A stretch of DNA of 64,000 bases, from the NCBI GenBank assembly GCA_946811695.1, contig OX328124.1:90370696-90434695 (forward strand), read 5' to 3'. A model generated the notes under the pieces. The model was not told where the DNA came from, ran no database searches, and worked only from the letters and a program-made list of their open reading frames with translations. The stretch comes from Gonocerus acuteangulatus (taxonomy: Eukaryota; Arthropoda; Insecta; Hemiptera; Coreidae). The position numbers were made by a program, and so were the translations under genes. This document shows, piece by piece, positions 11,483 to 23,156 of this stretch (position 1 is its first letter; each line of letters opens with the position of its first letter).

Positions 11483-11830
11483 GCCGAGGAACGTGAAAAT
11501 AGCAATCAACGTGAATATCGCAATGAACGTGAAAGAATTCGGTTAAGACAGACCCGTGGAGCGCGACACTCGACTAATAATGGTGCAAGTTTGCATCGAG
11601 TTGCTGTCAATTGATTACAGTGCCTACAACTGTGTTGCTATTGGACCTATGAACTCAGTTCGACTATAAACAAATCCCAGGGGCAGTCATTATGTGTTTG
11701 TGGTATTAATCTAGAAGACCCATGTTTCTCGCATGGGTAATTGTATGTTGTCTGTTTCCGTGTTGGAAAACCATCTGCTCTGTTTGTTTACGCTTCAGGT
11801 AATGGAACAAAAAATATCGTGTACCATTAA
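11483..11830 (+). pseudogene. internally deleted Helitron Rep/helicase
   Basis: 11483-11613 encodes an Arg/Glu-rich stretch (ERENSNQREYRNERERIR) like the N-terminal region of Helitron proteins, ending in a stop. 11663-11830 encodes the C-terminal Pif1-type helicase signature: 'TINKSQGQSL', 'EDPCFSHG', a premature TAA (11738-11740) where Gln is expected, then 'LYVVCFRVGKPSALFVYASG' and a normal stop. Everything between is deleted, so it is not functional. Pif1-type helicase fused to Rep is diagnostic of Helitrons. Confidence 0.8.
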
Positions 11831-12062
11831 GTACTACAATAAATAAAAGTCCGACTCGCAGGAACTGCATCATCCTAGCGCGGTTCCGTTCTTATCTCTA
11901 GACTCATTTAAAATGATTAAAATAGAAGATGTTATTATTTTGGGTCCACATTTCTAGAAAGCATGGAGATTAGATAGTTAGCCGTCGAGGTGATAAGTAA
12001 TGATGGAATGGTTGGGATTCGGCTAAATAAACCTCAATACGATTTTTGTTAAAAAATCTATA

Positions 12063-12106
12063 TTTAGGACGTTTTGGCTAGTCAGTGGTAGCCTTCGTCA
12101 GCAATG
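12063..12106 (-). ncRNA. hammerhead-ribozyme-like motif
   Basis: On the minus strand CTGACGA is followed by a GGCTA/TAGCC stem, AAAA and C-G-T-C, giving the self-complementary ACGT before a possible cleavage C. CTGANGA with a short palindromic stem III matches dimeric hammerheads. Stem I pairing is weak and GAAA is AAAA, so this copy may be dead. Confidence 0.4.
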
Positions 12107-12216
12107 AAAGTGCCGGGAGGTAGAGGAGGACCAAAGTTGACAGTTCCATCTTTACTCTCAAGAAAGGTGTTATATACGATCTTACCTGGGTGGGTCCCCG
12201 CCCTAGGAAGGACCCC

Positions 12217-13250
12217 GCTAGGCATTTGAAAAGCTATATTATCTTGGAAATCCATATCTCTAAGATTAAATTGTTTTTCTTAGTTTTCTTAACCTGATTT
12301 GTTATCAAATACATTATCCAACTATAAGCAGTTAAAAAATAACAAGGAATAAAAACAGACAAAAAGAACAGTTCGAATAAGGGAAATCAATTACTTTAAA
12401 GTTTTAAGCACTTATTTCTCTGATTGACATCGTCTAATCAAAACTTTCAGTAGAACCTTTTTTGTAGAGCATTTAGTAAGCTTTTTAATGGTATTCTTCC
12501 GTTTCCCAAGATACTCAACCTTTTTCGAGATATTAAGGAAAGTATACAAAGTTACCAAAACTTTTTATTTCTGTTAATAAAATATTTTATTCTAACCCTT
12601 CCTTTACTCTAAACGTAACAAAAATTTCAACATATTAGTGTTGATGAAACTCCAACATGCAGAAAATGTTTCCACTGTATCCCATAATTCCAAGTACCAA
12701 AATCAAAGACAAAGAACCCTCCCTAGGAAGGACGCTAGGCAGTTGAAAAGCTATATATCTTGGAAATCCATATCTCTAACATTAAATTGTTTTTCTTATT
12801 TTTCTTAACCTGTTTTATTTTCAAATACATTATCCAACAATAAGCAATTAAAAAATAACAAGGAATAAAAAACAGACAAAAAGAACAGTTCGAATAAGCG
12901 AAATCAATTACTTTAAAGTTTTAAGCTCTTATTTCTCCGATTGACATCGCCTAATCAAAACTTTCATTAGAACCTTTTTTTTAGAGCATTTAATAAGCTT
13001 TCTAATGGTATTCTTTCGTTTACCAAGATTCTCAACCTTTTTCGAGATATTAAGGAAAGTAAACAAAGTTACTAAAACTTTTTATGTCTGTTAATAAAAT
13101 ATTTTATTCTAACCCTTCCTTAACTCCAAACGTAACCAAAATTTCAACATATTAGTTTTGATGAAAGTAGAACATGCAGAAAATGTTTCAACTGAATCCC
13201 ATGATTCTAAGTACCCAAACCAAAAACGGTATTCAAAAAATATTTTTCCA
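12217..13250 (+). repeat. two tandem units of about 516 bp
   Basis: The run from 'gctaggcatttgaaaagc' (12217) is repeated from 'gctaggcagttgaaaag' (12733) with the same order of blocks. The same duplication is present in copy D (second unit from about 24648), so it predates spread of this subfamily. Confidence 0.7.
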
Positions 13251-13521
13251 ATTTTCTCGAAAACGGTTAAAGCTATCGTCTTGAAAATGGTTTCATTCGT
13301 TTTCCTAGCCCAGGAATCATATAAAACGAGTACTTAGAAGCTTATGAACTCAAAAACGTAAGCGTTGCGATTTTTTTTTGCGCGAATTTCGCCCCAAACG
13401 CCATCTTCCAGTGGGCGGATTTTGCTGGTTAACGAACTTGACCTTTCAAATTGGACGAAGGATTTTTGTACCAAATTTCATCAAAATCGGACCATTCGTC
13501 TTCTATCTAGAGAGCGAACAG

Positions 13522-13626
<105 letters not shown>

Positions 13627-13760
13627 AATTTGAACCACCGTTATTTTCGGTCTCTAGGGGTTCTGAAACGCGAAATTTTCTTATCGGCACTTCCGGATTG
13701 TTTCATTGTATCAACCCTATAAGCGGGGTTCCTCCCTATGGGGGAGGGAGGAACCGCGCT

Positions 13761-13926
13761 AAAAGTCCGACTCGCAGGAACTGCATCATCTTAGCGCGGT
13801 TCCATTCATATCCTTAGTGTCATTTTGTATATGTAGAATACAAACAGTGTCAATCTATAGCTTAAAATAGAACTAAACTATTAGTTTGTTTTGATCTTTC
13901 GTGAAAAATTATAAATATCATTTCCA
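13761..13926 (+). mobile_element. 5' stub of another Helitron-like copy
   Basis: Directly after the CTAA end of copy 2 a new family head begins (AAAAGTCCGACTCGCAGG, TTAGCGCGGTTCC). It runs about 165 bp before meeting the 3' end of the reverse copy at 13927. Confidence 0.65.
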
Positions 13927-14061
13927 TTTTAGCGCGGTTCCTCCCTCCCCCATAGGGAGGAACCCCGCTTATAAGGTTGATACAATGAAACAATCCGGAA
14001 GTGCCGACTAGAAAATTTCGCGTTTCAGAACCCCTAGAAACCGAAAATAACGGTGGTTCAA

Positions 14062-14115
<54 letters not shown>

Positions 14116-14120
14116 TTATT

Positions 14121-14167
<47 letters not shown>

Positions 14168-16354
14168 CTGTTCGCTCATTTCTGGCTTCCCTGATGGTCC
14201 GAATGTGATGAAATTTGGTACAAAAATCCGTCGTCCAATTTGAAAGGTCAAGTTCGTTAACCAGCAGAATCCGCCCGCTGGAAGATGGCGTTTGGGGCGA
14301 ATACGTTTTTGACTTCATAAGCTTGTAAGTACTCGTTTTATAGGCTTCTTGGGCTAGGAAAACGAATGAAACCATTTCCAAGGCGATAGCTTTAACCATT
14401 TTCGAGAAAATTAGAAAAATAGTTTTCGAATACCGTTTTTGGTTTGGGTACTTAGAACCATGGGATTCAGTTGAAACATTTTCTACATATTCTACTTTCA
14501 TTAAAACTAATATGTTGAAATTTTGGTTACGTTTGGAGTTAGGGAAGGATTAAAATAAAATATTTTATTAACAGACATGAAAAGTTTTGGGAACTTCGTA
14601 TACCTTCCCTAATATCTCGAAAACTGTTTGAAATATTGGTAAACGGAGGGTTACCATGCGACAGCTTACTAAATGTTCTACAAAAAAGATTCTGAAACAA
14701 TTTTTGATTAGGCGATGTCAATCGGAGAAATACGTGCTTAAACTTTGAAGTAATTGATTTCGTTTATTTGAACGGTTCTTCTTTTTTGTTTTTATTCCTT
14801 GTTATTTTGTCATTTCTTATAGTAGGATAATGTATTTGACAATAAAACAGATTAATAAAAATAAGAAAAACAATTCATTGCTAGAAATATATCAGGCTGT
14901 ACCGTATGAAATGTCAGTTTTGGATTTGCCGATTTCCTTCAAATGACTTGAAACTGTCAAGGCTCCTACTCCGAGTTCTTTGGCATGTTCCCTAGTGTTT
15001 GTAATTGCTTATAGTAGTCAAATGTATTTGTCAATAAAACAGGATACGTATAATTAGAAACAATATTCAACTTCACACAGGTTAGATACTTTGAGGGAAT
15101 AGAGAGTCCGTTCACTGCCTGTGGGTCCACAAAAAATGTACCTGCTACGAGTTAATCCTCAAGAGTTGTAAATATACCCCAGGTATCTGCCGACACAAAT
15201 ACAAAGCCTAGCTTGGTTTTGGTACTTACAATCATGGGATTCAGTTAAAACATTTTTTTCATGTTTGAATTTCATCAAAACTAACATGTTAAACTTTTGG
15301 TTACGTTTGGAGTTGAGGAAGGGTTAGAATAAAATATGTTATGAACAGACATGAAAAGTTTTGGGAACTTCGTTTACTTTCATCAATATCTCGAACGCGG
15401 TTGGGTAATTATGATCAGTGGATAGAAACTATTTGAAAGCTTTCTAAATTCTCTACAAAAAAGATTCTGAAACAATTTTTGATTAGGTGATCTCGATCGA
15501 AGAAATAAGAGCTTAAAACTTCAAATACGTCTGTTTAGCTCTTATGAACGGTTTTTTGTCGTTCTTTTTGTAATTATTGTCTCTTTCCCTTAGTTTTTTA
15601 TTGCTATTTATTTTTGTAATTTTTTATGTTACGAAAATGTATTTGTGTGTAAAACAGGATAGGTAAAATGAGACCCATTTTCTGTTGCTAAAAATAATGA
15701 AAAGTTTTGGGCACTTCGTATACTTTCAATAATATCTCGAAAACGGTTGAAAATTAGGGAAGCGAAAGGTTACCATTCGAAAGCTTACTAAATGGTCTAC
15801 AAAAAAAAAATTCTGAATAAAGTTTTGAATAAGCGATGTCAATCGGAGAAATAAGTGCCTAAACTTTGAAGTAATTGATTTCGTTTATTCGAACAGTTCT
15901 TTTTGTCAGTTTTTATTCCTTGTTATTTTTTAATTGCTTAAAGTTGGATAATGTATTTGACAATAAAAAAGATTAAGTAAAATAAGAAAAACAATTCATT
16001 GTTAGAAACATAGCTTGCCAAGAGAAAGAGATTCGATGACGTCTTTTGAATATTTTCAATTGACTTTATTCTGTTGGATTTTTATTTTATTTTTTAATTG
16101 ATTTTATTTGTAGAATTATAACTATAGTAAAAGAACACAGGAATATGTGAATAATTTTGATCATTTCCAATTCATTGAAATGTATCAAATGAAGTATCGG
16201 TAGAAGAGGATTCTAGGGTCTGGCGGACCCGACTAGTCATAAAACCCTTTGAACAAAGGCCGAGGAAAATATTATCTGTTTCTATTCTAAGATTTTCAAA
16301 TGACAATAGGGATATGAACAGGAACCGCGCTAAGATGATGCAGTTCCTGCGAGT
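13927..16354 (-). mobile_element. Helitron-like non-autonomous element, copy 3, reverse orientation (about 2.4 kb)
   Basis: The 3' hairpin lies at 13931-13970, then (TA)n (14068-14162) and the internal blocks of copy 2 in reverse. The family head is at 16324-16354, where TTAGCGCGG...ACTCGC breaks off at 'tatata' before AAAAAGTCCG. With copy 2 it forms a long imperfect inverted repeat whose hairpin ends face each other, which could fold or recombine. It is longer than copy 2 because it keeps blocks also found in copy 1 at about 9300-9900. Confidence 0.7.
14068..14162. repeat. (TA)n microsatellite in copy 3
   Basis: Alternating TA interrupted by 'tatttatttatatac', the reverse of the interruption in copies 1 and 2. 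Confidence 0.85.
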
Positions 16355-16501
16355 ATATATACAAATTTGAACCACCGTCATTTTCGGTCTCTAGGGGTTC
16401 TGAAACGCAAAATTGTCTAGTCGGCACTTCCGGATTGTTTCATGAGATCAACCTTATAAGCGGGGTTCCTCCCTATGAAGGGAGGGAGGAACCGCGCTAA
16501 A
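16355..16501 (+). mobile_element. 3' end of a further Helitron-like copy
   Basis: Starts in a short TA run, then 'caaatttgaaccaccg', 'ttcggtctctaggggttctg', the hairpin 'ggttcctccctatgaaggg' with its complement, and CGCTAA. It is fused to the 5' end of copy 3 at the TA sequence, suggesting recombination in the microsatellite. Confidence 0.65.
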
Positions 16502-16603
16502 TCGAAACTTAATTTAGAATAAGTAAAAATAAAATGAAATATAATAAGTAGGTATCATAATAAGAAATATGATATTGTAATTTTCATTGTGATTTTTAGT
16601 GAC

Positions 16604-16607
<4 letters not shown>

Positions 16608-16636
<29 letters not shown>

Positions 16637-16665
16637 TGCATCGACTACTAAGGCCATGAGCACCG
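16608..16665 (-). mobile_element. truncated retroposon tail with 13-bp target duplication
   Basis: A poly(T) run plus 'gtgcatcgactactaaggcc' lies between exact copies of TTTAGTGACTATT (16595-16607 and 16666-16678). It is a 5'-truncated, A-tailed insertion on the minus strand. The non-tail sequence resembles the 3' end of the SINE at 46114. Confidence 0.75.
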
Positions 16666-16859
16666 TTTAGTGACTATTAAAAGAATTTTAAGTGTTTTAT
16701 AATTTTTATTTTTTTGACAAAATGTAATTGTTGACTTATTAAGTTTTTTTTTTATCTTACTCGCTGACCCGGTGTCTCAAATAGCAGAATAAGTATTAGA
16801 AGAAAAAAATAATTAAAGAATCGACTGTTAGGCGGTACGAAGTTCGCCGGGTCAGCTAG

Positions 16860-17390
16860 TTGTTGATTAAAACGAAAGACTTAAGACCGTAATTTTCTCC
16901 GTAATCACTTGCGTTTCTCCGTAATCCGCGCACTTGTTGTGCATTAATTAAAATAAAACAGAAAACCCTGCTTGCAGTCAGTTTAACGTACCTCTAAGAG
17001 GTTAACACGTATTAACAGAGTGTACTATACCACTGAGGCGGTAAGCAAGCTTCCTCCTAAGCCCACCAATAATTAAAAAAAAAAAATGTAAAAAAAAAAA
17101 GAAGTTTATTATTGTCACGAAACTTAAATATGATTTCTTCTGTCAGAGAAGACAATTTGTACCTCATAATTTTTAAAAACAGTTTAATAAGTACGCCGGG
17201 GATGGGTTGCCCATGGACCCAGATGGTTAGCTTGTCCGAGTGACACGCATGACATGAAGGTTGGAATCCCATTTGGGGTGCGCATATTCTCTGCAATGGG
17301 CTCTTTGGAAAAAAATCCTTATTTCAGAATGAACGGTAGCAAGTAGATAGCTCGGCACTAATGACTCGAAAAAGAAAAAAAACACGTTTA
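16860..17390. other. unique-looking stretch with a weak tRNA-like segment
   Basis: At 17165-17300 'tggttagcttgtccgagtg' and 'ggttggaatccca' resemble A and B boxes of a tRNA-derived SINE, but the body and tail are not recognised. Nothing else stands out. Confidence 0.35.
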
Positions 17391-17470
17391 ACTCGCAGGA
17401 AATGCGTCATATTATCGTTTTCCATATGCTAATCCCTAGTATGCTTTTTAAAGCTTACGAAAGAAATACC
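17391..17470 (+). mobile_element. 5' stub of the Helitron-like family, degenerate
   Basis: 'aactcgcaggaaatgcgtca' and 'aatccctagta' match the first 70 bp of the family with several substitutions. Confidence 0.5.
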
Positions 17471-17639
17471 ACTTCAATGAGGCTAAATAATCACTTCCAC
17501 AGCATTAGGCAACGTTTTCTCCGGCTGACTTGGTTCTTCGGAAATTTATATTTGATCCTTTCATTTAGGATTTCGAATGGTCACATTCCACCTAATCCCA
17601 AGCTGTGCATGTCACTTGATACATATTTTCTTTCGTGTC

Positions 17640-18420
17640 AGGCTGCACCTACATTGGACCCGCATTTCTCTCGAACCGATTTCGTTTGACGGCCGACGTA
17701 TGTGCCTACATTGGTCTCGACCCGATCCGATCCGATCTGATCACAGCTCGTCAGTAATGAACTCGCAGTGAAGTGAAATTGAGTAATTAATTTAAGATAT
17801 ACCACTTAATAAACATAGAAACCTTCGATTACCTTGTTGGAAGTATAAAGGAGGAGTTGAGAGGCCAATCAATCTTCTGGAAATATATCAGTCCCAAAAA
17901 AATTAATCTTAGTGGAACAGTTAATTTTCAACTGTTGCATTACGATAAGAGAAGTATTAGTATTCATATTTTAAAATTATTTATAAGAAAGGTAGCTTGA
18001 AGGTTGGAAATTTATAAACATTGGACAGTTATAAACATTGAACGGTTATAAACATATTTCTCCGTAATTTAATAAATAAGGGAAACAAAAAGCAAATATG
18101 TGAAGTGACAAAATTGTTCTAAATTTTATTAGCTTTCATTTAAAAAAAAAGAAAAAAAAAAAAAAAAAAAAAGTGCATCGAAATCGGTTGAGATGTAGAG
18201 GCTGTAGACCTTTTTGAAACACAATATGTCGTTTGGCGCCATTTTGCTTCGTCGGTCCGAAATCGGTCTAGAAACAAACAAGTTTGAACGGCCGGGAATC
18301 GGTGGCCATCGGATCGGGTCGGGTCAGGACCAATGTAGGCACCTCTATTGAGATGAATGCGTTTGTTTTTCTTCCGATAGTCGGTGGCTATCGGATCGGA
18401 ACCAATTTGTGTCCCTAATA
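17640..18420. repeat. decayed fold-back element
   Basis: 'tgtgcctacattggtc' plus 'gacccgatccgatc' (about 17700-17740) is inverted at about 18305-18344 ('gatcgggtcgggtc', 'accaatgtaggcac'). The right half has a second, partial repeat ending 'gatcggaaccaatttgtgtc'. No protein frame and no clear target duplication. Confidence 0.5.
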
Positions 18421-19073
18421 CGTCCTTTACTTGAAATTTAGGCAACATTTGTTCTTCCCAGTATGATTTATTTATCGTGTTTGTCAACTGTGCTAAAGCA
18501 CATTCAACTCAATATTTTAGCGCGTACTTCTTTGCCTTCCTTCCTTAGGTTTTTACCTATACCCTTTCTAAGTGTCCGAGATATTTTGCGTACTCGGATG
18601 ATTTACTTTCATTGTGTGCAGAAACATTTAATATTTTACTAGGAGGCAAAAGCTCATGTAGAAGGAATTTACCTTGACGAATTGAATTTACAGTCGAAAA
18701 TGCCCACAGACTTAGATTTAAATTACATAACGTCTTCGCGTGGAGCATCAGGAGTATTTGTTTACGATTGTCATCACATCCTGCTGATTAGCTCCTTATG
18801 CAAATTTTAATTGCCGAAGAGATTATCTGCTCTTCTTACATTGAGTTAAACAACCACAAAAGTGCGTCGCTTACTAAGCAAATTCCCGAGAAAAGTAGTA
18901 GATTACGCTACTTTCCAATAATTTGCTAACCTATACAAATTTAAAATAAACATGAATAGTTTTGGAATTTTATATGTATTTGTAATGAACAGCTGACTCA
19001 TTACAAATTTTATTTAATGTTTTTCCATTTGTAGTTAATAAATGGTTAACATTTAATAAAATAATGTTTTTCC
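18421..19073. other. nothing recognised
   Basis: AT-rich sequence without conserved repeat ends or coding signal. Confidence 0.5.
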
Positions 19074-19074
19074 G

Positions 19075-19282
19075 GAGGCCCGGTGGCCGTGAGTGTTAAG
19101 ACGTGAGCACTTTACACTCCGTGCCAAAGGTCGTGGGTTCGATTCCCACTAGGGGTGGTGGCTTTTCTTTCGAAAAAAGAAAAGGCATCACCCCTATCCT
19201 GGCTAGAAAAGGGTGGTAACCTATAGATAACTCGTCCTAAAATTCTTAGTTAATAATAAATGGACGTTAAAATGTAAATAAA
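19075..19282 (+). mobile_element. tRNA-derived SINE, family 1
   Basis: The head 'ggtggccgtgagtgttaag' and 'gtcgtgggttcgattccc' give an A box and a B box, followed by a body ('aaggcatcacccctatcctg', 'ggtggtaacctatagataac') and a short A/T-rich tail. Copies occur at 48202-48395 and, as tail only, at 45937-46055; part is in the palindrome at 23157. The head has a natural small hairpin (GTGTTAAG / CTTTACAC here, CTTAACAC in other copies). Confidence 0.75.
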
Positions 19283-19361
19283 TAATATTTGGACACTAAC
19301 TTAAACTCTGTTACTTTCATAACATGTCCCCCCTTGTAGATAACCAAAAAAGAGTTGTATT

Positions 19362-19478
19362 TCTGCCAACATTTCGCCTTGTACTCAGAAATGTAGCCTC
19401 CAAGACACGGAACTGTTCTCCCTCCCCTCCATAGCCTTGAATGTCAAGTCGAAACGTTGGCAGAAATGCCCATTTTGG
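19362..19478. repeat. small inverted repeat with decayed hammerhead-like core
   Basis: 'atttctgccaacatttcg' (left) is the near-inverse of 'cgaaacgttggcagaaat' (right, about 19452-19470). The right arm has the stem, GAAA and ACGT order seen at 21913-21955, but the CTGANGA part is lost. Confidence 0.4.
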
Positions 19479-20110
19479 TATAAAATTTAGGTTTAATCAG
19501 CTTACGATCGAATCACGATTATCTACACCTTCTCCATCTCAATGGTTTCTTCTCAATAAATTATAATGAGTTTTTATAATTCTGAGGCCATTATGAATTC
19601 AATAAGACCTGAGACGCAGGAGTACTATCATCATAGGCCCTCGATTGCAGGTTTTCTCCCCCTTTGAGGTAGCACCAAGGCATGATTAAAGACATTACCA
19701 CAGCAAGACCTTGAGCTGTCATAATTTACCATAATTGTGCAGGCGAATATTACGCCGTGTTCTGAGAGAGGACCCGTGAATTAGGTAATCACTACTCCTG
19801 CTACAGGACGCTACAATGTTAGACAAGGCATCATTGCGTGTTTAGAACAACACAAGTGGTATCGCTTCAAAGAGGCGCGGGTGTTCTGTTCAGGCAACAT
19901 TAACTTATACATCCCGATGATCATCCATGAAGTATGAGAAAAAACATTTAATTCAGAACTGCCCGTTTATACGACTGAAGAACTGAACGTTTATAGACTG
20001 CCCGAAACAAAAACGCGAAATCTTTTTTCATTTTTTTTTTTTTTTTTTCTAGGGAGTTAAGAAAGAATTCAAAGATGGATGTTGGGATTCGGCTAAGATA
20101 AAAAGTCCAA

Positions 20111-20240
20111 GGGCCGGGAACCGCACGTTTCATTAAGTGTTTTATACACCTTGAAATTTTGCTATAATGTACCTCTTGGGTAGATAAGAAGATAAATATA
20201 GCTAGACTTGCCTTGGGACACCAGGTACTGCGCATAGGGG
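20111..20240 (-). repeat. dispersed repeat, copy a
   Basis: Shares 'aagtgttttatacaccttga' and 'gtacctcttgggtag' with the opposite-strand copy at 20931-21056; a third short copy is at 27275-27345. Family unknown. 20241-20930 otherwise shows only a 30-bp poly(A) (20477-20506). Confidence 0.55.
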
Positions 20241-20475
20241 AAAGGTGCAAACAAATATTTCCCAAAAATAGAGTTTTATTCAGAAGCCAATTATCTTTAA
20301 TGTCAAATTAAGACAATCTTGCAATGAATAATTAATAAGGTAGACACATTTAAGGGGGATAACATGTAACAAAAAAAAAATTATTGTTTTTATTCTAATA
20401 TTAAATGAGAGTTTTATTCAAGCTGCCATTTAAACCGGAACAAGACCACAAAGGTTGACACGACTTAAATCCAAC

Positions 20476-20508
<33 letters not shown>

Positions 20509-20930
20509 GGGATATCTGTACAAGATCATGTGAGCAAGAACCAATGAGAGCGCAGATAACAACCACATCTGCGCGGTGCTCTCATACACTCTTACGGTTA
20601 CGCGCAGTGAATTGTAGTCTATCATAGGCAACATCTATTTTCATTTTTTCAGATAACTAAACCCCACAAAAGTGTCTGCCCTTCTGTAATTATTTTCAAT
20701 TATGTTTATTTAAGACGCTGTTTAAATCGCAGCGTGAATAAAGAATTTCATTTTATATTTTTTTTAAAAAAAAGGTACTTTGGTTATTTTTTATTTACAT
20801 TTTAACTCCCTTAAAAGTGCCTTATTTATTATGCATTGTAAAATTGCCTTACATTAATTTTATAGTTGATAGTTGGCTCCTGAATAAAACACTATTTTTT
20901 TCACGTTTCCACTATCCACAGTACCGGGTG

Positions 20931-21056
20931 TTCCATATTAAGTCTAGCCAACACATATTTATCTTCTTATCTATCTAAGAGGTACACTATAGCAAAATTT
21001 CAAGGTGTATAAAACACTTCATGAAAAATGCGTTACCAGCTCTCCAACTATTAGCC
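20931..21056 (+). repeat. dispersed repeat, copy b
   Basis: Starts 'ccgggtgttccatattaagt', which looks like a transposon end, and continues with 'aaggtgtataaaacacttca'. Inverse of copy a. Confidence 0.55.
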
Positions 21057-21663
21057 ACATCCTAACTACATATTTCTTGACTTCTAAGTTTAGTTAAATA
21101 CTGTTCTGAGAATTTTAAAACTTATATACTCTTATTTATAATTGTTGGGCTCACAAATCATAATGGAATAGCAATAGTACCACCACTTTTATTTTACAAA
21201 AGTGGTATGGGGAGGACACCACGCTTTTGACTCAAAAACGCACCTCGAAAGACGCAATCTGGAAGGGCTGGCGAGAAATTTCGACATCCGTAAACGGAAG
21301 CTACTGTCCTGATTTAGTGGAATAAGGTAACATTTGGAATTCAAATATTTTGTCAAAGCCGGAAGATCCAGTGCGTTAGCCACCCGACTGAATTATTTTT
21401 CAGCAAAATTTGCGAGAAAAAAATCCAACATACAGTTTGGCATATACTTCCAGATACTCATTAAAGCAGAAAACAAGATAGGTTTCTAGCAAACTTGGTA
21501 AAAGTCCGACTAACAGGAACCGTGCCACCTGAGTGAAAAAAGGTTCTAAGGGTGCGTTTAAATCTGATAGTTATTGCAGCATATTTATGTCAGACAGAAA
21601 TTCTAACTAATATAAACTGCAAACAATTTATGTCTGGGATATTTATTTCTATCACGTGCAATA

Positions 21664-21787
21664 AGAGTGCGTTTAAATCTGACACTTCTCGCAGGAAATA
21701 TATTTTAGGTGTCCGATATAATAATTATCTATCCAACACCTGAGATATATTTCCTGCGAGAAGTGTCAGATGTAAACGCACCCTTAT
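21664..21787. mobile_element. small MITE with about 50-bp terminal inverted repeats
   Basis: 'gagtgcgtttaaatctgaca' and 'cttctcgcaggaaatat' on the left are nearly exactly inverted on the right ('atatttcctgcgagaag', 'tgtcagatgtaaacgcaccc'). Only about 20 bp separate the arms. A second left end lies at 21545. No coding capacity; superfamily unknown. Confidence 0.75.
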
Positions 21788-21844
21788 ACTGAAACCTTGA
21801 AATAGTTATTGAGAGGAGATCGTTGACCGTTGGTGATGTGAAGG

Positions 21845-22005
21845 TAGAAATTGTCTGGGTTCGGTCGTAGTGTCTTAATAAAACTATATTTTACATATGA
21901 AAATATAGCTCATCGCCCAGATGAAGGCTTGAATTTCAAGCCGAAACGTCGGCGGACAATAAAACCAATTTTCACATTTAAAGTGTAGTTTTATTAATAA
22001 GAACG
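21845..22005. repeat. fold-back unit carrying a hammerhead-like motif
   Basis: 'gtagaaattgtctgggttcg' with 'gtcttaataaaacta' (left) is inverted at 'tagttttattaataagaac' and 'cctgacaatttctacat' (right). The motif at 21913 lies between the arms. Confidence 0.65.
21913..21955 (+). ncRNA. hammerhead-ribozyme-like motif
   Basis: Stem I strand CGCC (21914-21917), CAGATGA (core with one change from CTGATGA), a strong stem II GGCTTG/CAAGCC, GAAA (21943-21946), self-complementary ACGT, cleavage-type C (21950), then GGCG (21951-21954) that pairs with CGCC. All parts of a dimeric type I hammerhead are in order. The T-to-A core change would be expected to harm cleavage. Confidence 0.55.
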
Positions 22006-22516
22006 ACCGACCCCTGACAATTTCTACATTTAAAATAGTTATAGTTCACATTTTGACTTAATACTTCATGAATTGAAACACCTGCTCCAATGAAATCTTG
22101 AAGAAAAGTGAGATATTAGGCGCCACAATGCACAGAAAAATTCAACGGAAATTACTCACTCGGGGTAACAGGGAGAGAGAATATAAACATGAATTAATTT
22201 CTTGAATGTAGTGACCTTTAGGATCTTCTCCGTAAGGCGAGTTTCACCGTTGGAAATGGAGTTATACCTCAATATTAATGTGCTGAGGCGTTAACTCAAT
22301 GCTGTGTATTTATATTTATTTTAATCTTTCAGGAATGATATCATTAAGTGTAAATCTATTCATTTTGTTTTGTTAACAGAAAGATGGCTTTCAATAAATC
22401 TATATTTCTTCTTTTTTTTTGTCTGATAAGAAATTTCGGACTAAAGGGTTATCATTGTATTTAAAAAAAGATGGGTCATTGTTCCATATCGAGGAGTTTT
22501 TTTTAACAGATCAATA

Positions 22517-22771
22517 CATGGGCGTATATAGAAATAATTTCGGAGGGGGTTGGGAAAATTTCGGGGGGGGGGCTGAGACCATTTCCGGTGTATGGAATAC
22601 TAACTATTTAGATCTTGGAAGGGTTTTAGCCAACTAAAACGCTATTACACTCAAAATAGAATATTTTTCATGAAATAAATGATCTTATTTAATTTATTTT
22701 TAAGGGTTTGCAGGTCTGCATTTATTTGGAGGGCTGCAGCCACCTCACCCCCCCCCTCATATACGCCCATG
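22517..22771 (+). mobile_element. hAT-like MITE with 8-bp target duplication
   Basis: 255 bp with terminal repeats CATGGGCGTATAT / ATATACGCCCATG and exact flanking duplication GATCAATA (22509-22516 and 22772-22779). It is the opposite orientation of the copy at 8013. Two independent insertions with exact 8-bp repeats fix the family ends. Confidence 0.9.
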
Positions 22772-23156
22772 GATCAATAGTGTCACCAAATCTATGTTAT
22801 ATTGGGATATATGAGTTTGTTTACTTCAATGTTTTTCCTGAATAAAAATAAAATTCTGGCACACATTTAGACACTGAAGTCTCAAGGAAAGATCTACACC
22901 AAATCCTATATAACCATCGATCATTAAAATTAGAGCTGATTGATTCACTAGTAGCTGATGTATATATTTTTTATGGCCTATCAACTTGTGGACTATAAAT
23001 GCCGGGCTATCTTCACGTCACCATCCTTTAATAATCACAGCGGTCACCCATCCAAGTACTGCCTACGCCCGGTGTTGTTTAACATCGGTGATTATGGGAA
23101 CCGGTGCAATCAATATGACTTTAACCGGATCTTATTAATTATTATTAATAAGATAA

